Shown here piece by piece: positions 1 to 6,287 of a stretch of 6,287 nt of DNA (position 1 is its first letter; every line of letters begins with the position of its first letter). The position numbers and the translations under genes are program-made. Source of the stretch: an uncultured Lachnospiraceae bacterium (GTDB lineage: Bacteria > Bacillota > Clostridia > Lachnospirales > Lachnospiraceae); the NCBI GenBank assembly GCA_946533525.1, contig CAMNBW010000097.1, forward strand, positions 1 through 6,287. Direction: 5' to 3'. The notes beneath the pieces are model-generated. The model was given only the letters and a program-made list of their open reading frames with translations, was not told the DNA's origin and ran no database searches.

Positions 1-2
1 AT

Positions 3-1781
3 CCCACTTCGGACTCTACCGAAGTCCCGGATGAGAAGACCCTAAAGGTGGGCTCCGACGAAAAAGCGAAATCTTTTACAGTGAGAGCCACTTCCGTACA
101 GGATACTGATCAGACCAAGGATATAACAGTCTATGTCAGAAGGGTAAATAGGGTGGAGCTGACCAGCATGACAGCCTCTCCGAGAGCAATACCCGGAGCA
201 AAAGTAACCGTTACGGCGCAGATCGATGCCCAGACTGATGATAAAATAACCAAGAAAGACAGGGAGAAGCTGTATGCCCTCGAATTTAAGGTAAGTCCCG
301 CTGTGTCGGATCTTAAGACCTCAGGGAGTACCTGTACCTTTACCATTCCGGCAGATGCCCAGGAAGGCACCCGGTATAAGGTAACCGTGGAAGCCCTCCA
401 CGCCAGAGCCAATGGAGGAATGACCAGGTACGAGGTGAAATATTTGCCGGCAGCGGGAACAGAGGAACCTGGAAAGAATGTGATAGATGTACTCGAATCC
501 GGCTCAACCGTCTCCACGGTCTTAAATACCGTAATATACAGGGGACAGGAGACTATAAACCTGGAATCGGATCCCTATACAAACCTTCCTCCCTCCGAGG
601 CAGGTGCGGTAAAGATATTCTATTATCGTATTTTGTCAGAGACGGCCTGGGGCTTTAAATCGGATATGGCGGATGCCAAACCTGATGGCTGGACGGAAAT
701 ATTAACTCACGACGATACAAGCTTTACCGTTCCGGATGCCGTTTATTCCGAGGCGAAGATAAATGAAGAGCGCGCCTATCAGTTTGCTGCAGTGGCCCGT
801 CTGTCAAATGGGAAATATCAGCTCTGTGGCCGGGGAGAATTCCGTATGCCTGCCTTTAAGCTGCAGATGAATGATAAGACGGACGGCGAGCTGGAATATA
901 AGCTCTTTGAACTCAGGGGAGATGGGGACTCGACTCTTCCTAGGGAAAAGGACGATAAGGGCAAGACCCTGGATCCCATACATATAGGACAGGTAGAGAG
1001 GGCCTTTAAGGGAGTGCGGTACAAGGATTCCGGTACAGAGGCCGGTTACGGCGAGATAAAAGTAAGTAACGGCGGCAAGGAGATAGATAAGGATCATATC
1101 GAGACCTCCACAGCGGATGACCTCAACCTGAATTTCAGGATAAAAAAGCTTAAGGATGCGAAGATAGAATATCCTTCTTATCCTAAAGGACTTTCTGTAA
1201 GTTTTAACACACTTGATGGTCTGAAAAAGAAATATAATCTTAAGGTATCTGAGGTAAGCTACAGTAACTCCGAGGGGAGCCAAAAGCTGACCAGCGGTCT
1301 TGATGAGCCCTATATTCAAGTGGAGACCTATATAGGCAATGCCGTGTTCCAGGTGAGGGGATCCAAATATACAGATGCAGCTCCTGTCTACGACTACTGG
1401 CCGGTCTTTATTCCGGTTCCCGGCTCCACCGATGACCTGCTTAATTTATATAGCTTCAAGCAGCTCGGGACCACCTACCGTCCGGCGGGAGATACCCAGG
1501 GAGTCTATATCAACACTATGAAGCCGCTTAAGGATAAAGCAGGGTCGGTGTTAGGGAACAGTATATACCGTAACCAGGATAATGAAACCAGATACCTGAT
1601 ACAGATGAAGGTACAAAACGGAGTGAGATATATAAGGGTCTGGTATCCGGATTCAGTAACTATAGATCAAAACGATAATACCTTTACCGGAAAGCCTAAG
1701 TATTTCATAGGCGAGTATAAATATGATGAAGATGAAGAGCTGTGGAAAAGGATATCCACCACAGCCCCGACATATTACTAA
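3..1781 (+). CDS. Ig-like, beta-rich secreted/surface protein of unknown function (5' end outside the window)
   Basis: The reading frame is open from the first complete codon at base 3 to a TAA at 1779-1781 (592 residues visible). A GTG at 48 would be a possible start, but the codons before it (ending DEKTLK) read as normal protein continuing the same domain and no ribosome binding site precedes it, so the gene is most likely truncated by the window edge. Bases 3 to about 155 resemble the last strands of a bacterial Ig-like (Big_2-type) domain (FTVRATSV ... DITVYV). About 156-460 look like a second Ig-like domain (PGAKVTVTAQIDA ... FTIPADAQEGTRYKVTVEA). The rest is rich in predicted beta strand, Tyr, Lys and Asp, and I do not recognise it; it includes YDYWPVFIPVPG near 1387-1422 and ends TAPTYY. 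No membrane segment or sorting motif is visible, and any signal peptide would lie upstream of the window. It sits 12 bp before the large exported protein gene, so the two are probably co-transcribed and may act together at the cell surface (inference). Frame confidence is high; function is unknown. Confidence 0.88.
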   Translation, partial: PTSDSTEVPDEKTLKVGSDEKAKSFTVRATSVQDTDQTKDITVYVRRVNRVELTSMTASPRAIPGAKVTVTAQIDAQTDDKITKKDREKLYALEFKVSPAVSDLKTSGSTCTFTIPADAQEGTRYKVTVEALHARANGGMTRYEVKYLPAAGTEEPGKNVIDVLESGSTVSTVLNTVIYRGQETINLESDPYTNLPPSEAGAVKIFYYRILSETAWGFKSDMADAKPDGWTEILTHDDTSFTVPDAVYSEAKINEERAYQFAAVARLSNGKYQLCGRGEFRMPAFKLQMNDKTDGELEYKLFELRGDGDSTLPREKDDKGKTLDPIHIGQVERAFKGVRYKDSGTEAGYGEIKVSNGGKEIDKDHIETSTADDLNLNFRIKKLKDAKIEYPSYPKGLSVSFNTLDGLKKKYNLKVSEVSYSNSEGSQKLTSGLDEPYIQVETYIGNAVFQVRGSKYTDAAPVYDYWPVFIPVPGSTDDLLNLYSFKQLGTTYRPAGDTQGVYINTMKPLKDKAGSVLGNSIYRNQDNETRYLIQMKVQNGVRYIRVWYPDSVTIDQNDNTFTGKPKYFIGEYKYDEDEELWKRISTTAPTYY

Positions 1782-1782
1782 C

Positions 1783-1787
1783 GGAGG
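1783..1787 (+). promoter_or_regulatory. Ribosome binding site GGAGG for the GTG start at 1794
   Basis: GGAGG lies just after the TAA of the upstream gene with a 6-base spacer before GTG at 1794. It decides the start: the GTG opens a Lys/Arg-rich signal peptide, and the next in-frame ATG is only at 2049, inside the mature domain. The upstream gene's stop and this site are adjacent, which fits translation from a shared transcript. Confidence 0.85.
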
Positions 1788-1793
1788 CCTGCT

Positions 1794-1898
1794 GTGAAAC
1801 GCGCAAAAAAAACTTATTTAAAGTCATGGACAGCCCTGGTGCTGACTCTGGCTCTAACCCTGAATAATTTCGGAGGAAGCCTTGAAGCCCTGGCGGCG
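1794..1898 (+). other. Sec signal peptide of the large exported protein
   Basis: The first 35 residues have the classic three parts: a basic start (KRAKK, then K10), a hydrophobic core (WTALVLTLALTL, residues 12-23), and a small-residue end (SLEALAA). Signal peptidase I could cut after Ala34 (ALA) or Ala35 (LAA). There is no Cys for lipidation, so this is not a lipoprotein. Residues 5-6 are coded by a run of eight A (1805-1812). Confidence 0.85.
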
Positions 1899-4800
1899 AG
1901 GAATACCTTGGATCGCATCGAAGATCTGGCAAAAGAGCATACCCCGGATTCTTCGACTGCCTCCTGGCAGATTTTGGAAATAGTTCCCGAGGCTACTGTG
2001 AGCATAGACGCTGTTCCCGGGGAAGGTATTGAAGCAGCAACCCTTCCTATGGGAAGCATCGGCTATCTTATTGGCGGACAGGAGCCCTATACCAAGCTGA
2101 GCCGCAACGAGCGCCGCAATATGATTAATTATCTGCGATATAAAAATGCTCTGGCAAGCATAACAGGGGACGGAAAACCCCTTAAGGACGATGGTCCCTA
2201 CAGGGAGTACCTGGAGGATATGATAGAGGACAGCGCCTCCGTAAATCAGATGACGGAGATCGGGACAAGTCAGGTGGTATCCTTTGACAGCATCGTCATG
2301 AACCGTACACCCAGCGGTAATTACGTAAAGATTTATCATGAGCTGTCCGGAAATACGGTGAGCTCCGCTAAGGCCATGGCCTTCCTGACGGAGGATGACG
2401 ACTCATCCTTTGTGAGCTCCAATTCCGGAGATTTTCAGCCTCTTTTCACGTTGGATGAAAAAGCCTCGGATCGCTACACGGTGAAATTTGCGCCGATAGA
2501 TACTTCAAAAGCGTCCTCTTTAAAATACGGTTATATTGTGGATGAGGAAACACCCATAGGCGAGGCAGGAGATGAGCTGGCGGAGGAATATAAGGACAGG
2601 CTTGGAGAATATGTATATACGAAGGGTGAAGACGGGGTCTACACCTTTGCGGGCACTTTGAGCGTAAATGAGACCGTTATATCCGTAAATTCCATAAAAG
2701 CCGCTGCAAATACAGTGACTACTACGGTTACAGAGGTGAGCCTTTCTCCCAATATGGCCCAGGCGGATATCTCATCTGCCGTAAAGGCTACGGTTTCACC
2801 GGGAGACGTCGGGGCGCCTGCCTCCGGCGGTGAAGGAGACTCCGGTAAGAAAGATAACACTGACAATACTGATGGTCAGGAAAAAGAAGAGGGTACCGAC
2901 GGTAACGCTAATTCAGAAAAAAAAGAAAGTAACGGCAGTACCGGCAATTCGGAAAGCACGGGAGACACCGACAGTATCACCGGCAACGAGACCCCGAAAA
3001 AATTGGGAAACGAAGTTACTCAGGCCCCTGGCGACAGCTCTTCTGATGAAAATTCGGAAAAAAATATTTCGAAAGAGGAAGGAGCTGCAGGGTCTCAGGA
3101 GGAAGAAAAATCTGAATCCGGGGAAACTGATACTGTAATGAAGATCAGTGCCGAGGCCGATGGAAACCTCTACCTTCTTAAATTCAGATACATTGAGGAT
3201 TCCGATAATTCCAAACCCCTGTATCATGTTACCGGCTGGGAAGTTTCTGAAAACGGAGCCTGGTATCTGGATTCCAGCAGGGGGCTGGTTCCGGATGTCT
3301 CCGGGGAAGGACCGGTAGCGGAAAAGGACAGCACTGCGGACTACATAGTCTATAAGTTTGACAAAGGAAACGGAGTATACTCTCCGGCCATAAGTGAGGG
3401 AGCTCCTCTCCTGCATGAAATGGGGGCAAAGGTTTACTACGGAGGCGGCTGGAGAAATAATGACTGGTTCAAGCAGTACGTCTTCGACAGGACCGAGGAT
3501 GAAGAGTATAAGAATTTAAATATAGAGGTGGTTACCAAGGCCGCCTCTGATGTGAAGCTTGAGGATATTGCAAATGCCCGCTTCATCTTTCTGGCGGCCC
3601 AGGGTAATTATTTCCTTGGAGGCATAGGAGGCAGCAGCTATAAATCCGGCGAAAGGGATATAAGCTATGAGGTTGCCGAAGAGCTTTTAAGTAGGGCTTC
3701 GCTGGAGGATAAGAATACTCCCATCCTGGTGGAAAATGCCATACTTAGCGGCGGCGATTCTATTATGAAAAATCTTGCCGATGCCTTTTGCTGCGTTGAC
3801 TACAGTACTGCCCTTAAACAATTTAAAACGGTGAGCGGCTTAAGTGCGGTGTCTGCAGATAAGCTCGTTGACAGCGACAATACCTTTGTCAATCTCAGGG
3901 TATATATGTTTAAAAATCTCTTTGACAGCGCACAAAGGGCTGTGAACAATGACTTTAACACCAGTATATCCTCCGATGGCTTTACTGATGTGACGAAATA
4001 TATAAGCTATGAGAATAACCAGAGGAAGGCTGCCGACAGAGTAGAGGTCTATATAAGCGAGGCCACGGCCATCCGCCACATCATCGCCTACGAAGAGAGG
4101 ATCATTAAGGGTATCTACAGGGTGCTGGAGATCGAGCCGGAGGATATGACGGCATTTTTAGATATAGATAACAAGGGGAAGGGTTATAGGAATACACAGC
4201 TGGAGTATTGTCTGAAGGTCGAAAAGCAAAAGGAGGGCTCGACGGAGCAGCACATTCTTAAATATAAGCATTACAGCTTCCCACTTAGAAAATATGATGA
4301 GGAATATACTCTTTTCGCAACCCGGGGAGATATAGTGCTTACCCAGATGTCCGTGCAGGAGTTCATAGGACATATAGAGGACCTTAATGCGGCCTATGAC
4401 ATGATCTTCATAGGAGGAGATCCTAACGGCAAATGTTCGCAGTATATGTATGACAAAAATAATGCACTTAGCATAAATAATCCCTCTTACTTTGAACCAT
4501 GGTATCGTGATACAAGTCTTAATGGACTGGTGTATATGAGCACTGGGGATAAATTTCCGTCAACTACAGGTACAAATAAGCTAAAGTATTATTATTCACC
4601 TGGATATAAGAGCGAATATTCAAGGTTCTCCGGTGCGGATATCCTCAAAACAGATATAGAGCGGATCAAGGAGTTCGCCAAGTCTGAGCTTCCCATAGTA
4701 ATTGATGATAAGCTGTTAAAAAGTGATAAAAAGGGAGCGGATTCATCACGTGTTGAAAAGAAGTCCTATATGTATAAGCTGATAAACGAGCTCAGGAGTG

Positions 4801-6077
4801 ACAGTGATTATAATTATAAGAAAAATGTCTATGCCTTAAGCGAGGTGGCAAAGGACAATACCTCCCTCCTGGAGCACCTGGAGGTGCCGAGACCCGAGGT
4901 CAAGCTTCGGGAGGTGAACGGTCAGGAGATCTCCGACGGCGGCAGGGTGGTGGATGCTCAGCTCAGTAGCAATGGCTTGTTCTACACCTCTATAAAGTTT
5001 CGTATCGAGGATGAAATGGGAGACGACGATACTCGTTATACCGCAGAATTCTATCTGGACAGGAATGCCGACGGACAGTATGCGGATTCGGAGAGAGACG
5101 ATGCTGCGGCGGAGTTTTCTCATGACCGGACAGACCTTAGCAATGATACTACTTATAAGATAACCCGAAAGTATAACGATAACCAGTACGGAGTTGTGCC
5201 CTGGCGCATAGTCATCTACCAGAATGGAAATGATGCTAAGAAGCTTAGGAGAAGTGATATAACGGGCTATTCCAGAATAATTCGCTCTGAAAGACCTAAA
5301 ATTAAGATACTGCAGCTCCATGACAGTGGGAAAGCAGAACACAAACAAACATTGAATATGGAGGCAGAATACAATAATGGAAAAAGCTTTTATGAAAATG
5401 GCAAGAATGCTGACCGCACGTTGGGAAAATATCTTTATGATGCCGGCCATCAGATGTATTTTGATTTAGATATTACTACCGTTGACTCTTATGAATTCAT
5501 AGAAGGAGAAGAAGTCCAAGATAAAGGTTATATTAATATTGAAAAAATTAGTAAGTTGGAACAATATGCAAGCAAGGTGAAGGGAGCCAAATCTTCACAC
5601 AAAATTCCTTCGATGGAAGATTACCGGGATGTATTGTATCAATTTGATTTGGTAGTCTGTGGTTTTGGAGACTACTATATGTTTGGGGATCCTAATGAGG
5701 AAGGAGAACACCTTGAAAGGCTAGAAAATGCAAGCAATGCATTGTTGGAATATGTAAAGAGCGGAAGGAGCCTACTTCTTTCCCATGACTGCTGTATAGC
5801 TTATAAAAAACGACGTAATCCTTTTACAGACTATCTTTTTGATATAGTGGGGATGAACCGTTTTGGATTCAAAGGAAAGACTGCGGTCAAAGGAAAGACT
5901 GCGGTAGAAATAGACAGATTTTATGCAAGCGATGATTATGACGATCCAGGTGATGAAGATACAACATATGGTCCAACATATCTGCAGATGATTAGGAGTT
6001 CTTATCGAGGTGACAGTAATGCTCCAGGTTATAATTTAACGATAGGTCCTAAGGGAGCTGACGGTCAGAGCTGCTAG
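1794..6077 (+). CDS. Large exported DUF5057-like multi-module protein, ended by an in-frame TAG
   Basis: The frame runs 1427 residues from GTG to TAG. Residues 1-35 are a Sec signal peptide. I read three successive Rossmann/amidotransferase-like modules. Module 1: ILEIVP at 60-65, GSIGYLIGGQEPY at 87-99, an acidic linker at 335-447, FIFLAAQGNYF at 597-607 and TPILVEN at 642-648. Module 2: YRVLEIEP at 775-782, YDMIFIGGD at 868-876 and LPIVIDDKLL at 966-975. Module 3: KIKILQLHD at 1169-1177, FDLVVCGFGDYY at 1284-1295 and GRSLLLSHDCC at 1324-1334. An EF-hand-type loop lies at 1089-1100. From memory, these motifs and their order match the DUF5057 family of large clostridial secreted proteins, whose function is not known; no database search was possible. 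I see no convincing catalytic Cys-His-Glu triad, so the modules may be structural or binding domains. No transmembrane helix is visible after the signal peptide. Family-like sequence continues in the same frame after the TAG, so this product is probably truncated relative to its relatives. It is likely in one operon with the gene ending at 1781. Frame and export are well supported; the family call is moderate. Confidence 0.85.
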   Translation: MKRAKKTYLKSWTALVLTLALTLNNFGGSLEALAARNTLDRIEDLAKEHTPDSSTASWQILEIVPEATVSIDAVPGEGIEAATLPMGSIGYLIGGQEPYTKLSRNERRNMINYLRYKNALASITGDGKPLKDDGPYREYLEDMIEDSASVNQMTEIGTSQVVSFDSIVMNRTPSGNYVKIYHELSGNTVSSAKAMAFLTEDDDSSFVSSNSGDFQPLFTLDEKASDRYTVKFAPIDTSKASSLKYGYIVDEETPIGEAGDELAEEYKDRLGEYVYTKGEDGVYTFAGTLSVNETVISVNSIKAAANTVTTTVTEVSLSPNMAQADISSAVKATVSPGDVGAPASGGEGDSGKKDNTDNTDGQEKEEGTDGNANSEKKESNGSTGNSESTGDTDSITGNETPKKLGNEVTQAPGDSSSDENSEKNISKEEGAAGSQEEEKSESGETDTVMKISAEADGNLYLLKFRYIEDSDNSKPLYHVTGWEVSENGAWYLDSSRGLVPDVSGEGPVAEKDSTADYIVYKFDKGNGVYSPAISEGAPLLHEMGAKVYYGGGWRNNDWFKQYVFDRTEDEEYKNLNIEVVTKAASDVKLEDIANARFIFLAAQGNYFLGGIGGSSYKSGERDISYEVAEELLSRASLEDKNTPILVENAILSGGDSIMKNLADAFCCVDYSTALKQFKTVSGLSAVSADKLVDSDNTFVNLRVYMFKNLFDSAQRAVNNDFNTSISSDGFTDVTKYISYENNQRKAADRVEVYISEATAIRHIIAYEERIIKGIYRVLEIEPEDMTAFLDIDNKGKGYRNTQLEYCLKVEKQKEGSTEQHILKYKHYSFPLRKYDEEYTLFATRGDIVLTQMSVQEFIGHIEDLNAAYDMIFIGGDPNGKCSQYMYDKNNALSINNPSYFEPWYRDTSLNGLVYMSTGDKFPSTTGTNKLKYYYSPGYKSEYSRFSGADILKTDIERIKEFAKSELPIVIDDKLLKSDKKGADSSRVEKKSYMYKLINELRSDSDYNYKKNVYALSEVAKDNTSLLEHLEVPRPEVKLREVNGQEISDGGRVVDAQLSSNGLFYTSIKFRIEDEMGDDDTRYTAEFYLDRNADGQYADSERDDAAAEFSHDRTDLSNDTTYKITRKYNDNQYGVVPWRIVIYQNGNDAKKLRRSDITGYSRIIRSERPKIKILQLHDSGKAEHKQTLNMEAEYNNGKSFYENGKNADRTLGKYLYDAGHQMYFDLDITTVDSYEFIEGEEVQDKGYINIEKISKLEQYASKVKGAKSSHKIPSMEDYRDVLYQFDLVVCGFGDYYMFGDPNEEGEHLERLENASNALLEYVKSGRSLLLSHDCCIAYKKRRNPFTDYLFDIVGMNRFGFKGKTAVKGKTAVEIDRFYASDDYDDPGDEDTTYGPTYLQMIRSSYRGDSNAPGYNLTIGPKGADGQSC
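2796..3134 (+). other. Acidic, Ser/Gly/Asn-rich disordered linker within module 1
   Basis: Residues 335-447 (113 residues) consist almost entirely of Glu, Asp, Lys, Ser, Gly, Asn and Thr with almost no aromatic residues, following a Thr/Ala-rich lead-in (NTVTTTVTEVSLS). This is typical of a flexible spacer in a cell-surface protein. It separates the start of the first module (ILEIVP, GYLIGGQEP) from the rest of that module. At DNA level it has several A runs (A8 at 2917-2924, A7 at 3058-3064). Folded sequence resumes at YLLKFRYIED. Confidence 0.8.
5058..5093 (+). other. EF-hand/dockerin-type calcium-binding loop
   Basis: Residues 1089-1100 read DRNADGQYADSE, which fits the 12-residue calcium loop with Asp1, Asn3, Asp5, Gly6, a backbone ligand at 7, Asp10 and Glu12. 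It follows the strand AEFYL and lies in the beta-rich region between modules 2 and 3. An extracellular protein would meet calcium at the concentrations such loops need. The motif is visible; binding is inferred. Confidence 0.7.
5871..5906 (+). repeat. 18-bp in-frame tandem duplication (KGKTAV twice)
   Basis: Two adjacent copies, 5871-5888 and 5889-5906, match at 17 of 18 bases (they differ only in the last base, C versus A). Both are in frame and give KGKTAV-KGKTAV just after FDIVGMNRFGF. The near identity points to a recent slippage or duplication event. It lies about 170 bases before the TAG. Confidence 0.9.
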
Positions 6078-6287
6078 TATTATGCCATTACACAGGTAAA
6101 TGAGGGACAGATAACAAAATATCCCTATGATCTGGGAAATGAGCCCTTTCCGGTAACCTGTACTCATGCCCAGGATTTTCAGCTAAATCTCAACATCGAT
6201 AAGGATGAGGATAAAAAGAGGGATCTGGTGGTCTGGTACTGTTTGGGCGAGGGGTTAACAAAGGCCGATTTAAACTCACCATGGAAT
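6078..6287 (+). pseudogene. Same-frame continuation of the DUF5057-like gene after the in-frame TAG
   Basis: After TAG at 6075-6077 the same frame is open for 70 more codons to the window edge. It encodes protein-like sequence with normal codon use: YYAITQVNEGQITKYPY, then PFPVTCTHAQDFQLNL and RDLVVWYCLGEG. From family knowledge, VNxGQITxYPY, a THAQ motif and VVWYCL are the segments expected to follow the third module. There is no ATG in this frame and no ribosome binding site, so it is not a separate gene. It is the stranded C-terminal part of the gene starting at 1794, and its true end is outside the window. Whether it is lost, read through, or separated only by a sequence error cannot be decided here. 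Confidence 0.75.

Noticed and set aside
48..50. GTG at 48 as the start of the first gene
   Set aside because: The frame is open back to base 3 with protein-like codons continuing an Ig-like strand, and there is no GGAGG-type site upstream, so truncation by the window edge is the better reading.
804..1319. A minus-strand open frame of about 170 codons with hydrophobic stretches
   Set aside because: It is antisense to the Ig-like protein gene. The hydrophobicity arises from complementing Asp/Glu/Lys codons, and no start signal is present.
1782..1793. Promoter or terminator between the two genes
   Set aside because: The 12-base gap holds only the ribosome binding site and spacer, leaving no room for either.
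2830..3138. A + strand open frame of about 100 codons rich in Lys/Arg in another frame
   Set aside because: It overlaps the acidic linker of the large gene. Its composition is just the shifted reading of GAA/AAA/GGA-rich DNA, and it has no ribosome binding site.
4836..5450. A minus-strand open frame of about 200 codons
   Set aside because: It lies fully antisense to clearly coding sequence (calcium loop and start of the third module), and its protein looks like a reverse-strand shadow with no recognisable domain.
6075..6077. TAG read as pyrrolysine or by a reassigned genetic code
   Set aside because: No other in-frame TAG occurs in either gene, no pyrrolysine-type gene is in view, and a single nonsense change or sequence error explains it more simply. 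It is kept only as something to test.
6082..6101. ATG at 6082 or 6100 as a restart after the TAG
   Set aside because: Both ATGs are out of frame with the conserved-looking continuation (6078-6287) and lack a ribosome binding site.

Overview
The window looks like a piece of a Clostridia (probably Lachnospiraceae-type) chromosome. This placement is an inference from four things: Gram-positive style translation signals (GGAGG followed by a GTG start), heavy use of ATA for isoleucine and AGG/AGA for arginine, moderate GC (near 50% in the parts counted by hand, with dips), and a large secreted protein resembling the DUF5057 family known from those bacteria. No RNA gene, mobile element, CRISPR array, promoter or terminator could be supported.

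Layout: both genes are on the + strand and nearly all the DNA is coding. Bases 3-1781 are the 3' part of a gene whose start lies outside the window. It encodes a beta-rich, Ig-like secreted or surface protein with an unrecognised C-terminal half. Twelve bases later, with a good ribosome binding site, a second gene starts with GTG at 1794. It encodes a very large exported protein: signal peptide, then what I read as three successive Rossmann/glutamine-amidotransferase-like modules, with a 113-residue acidic disordered linker inside the first module and an EF-hand-type calcium loop before the third. The short spacing suggests one operon and two products exported together, probably to the cell surface. 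No biochemical role can be assigned.

The most notable point is near the right end. The large frame stops at an in-frame TAG (6075-6077), but the same frame stays open for the remaining 70 codons to the window edge. Those codons encode sequence that looks like the next part of the same family (VNEGQITKYPY, THAQDFQLNL, VVWYCL). The gene is therefore best read as interrupted by a single nonsense codon (a pseudogene, a sequencing or assembly error, or less likely a readthrough site). The roughly 720 bases before the stop are AT-rich (about 38% GC), use codons differently from the flanks and carry an 18-bp tandem duplication. The native style resumes right after the stop, which suggests a recombined or divergent allele segment.
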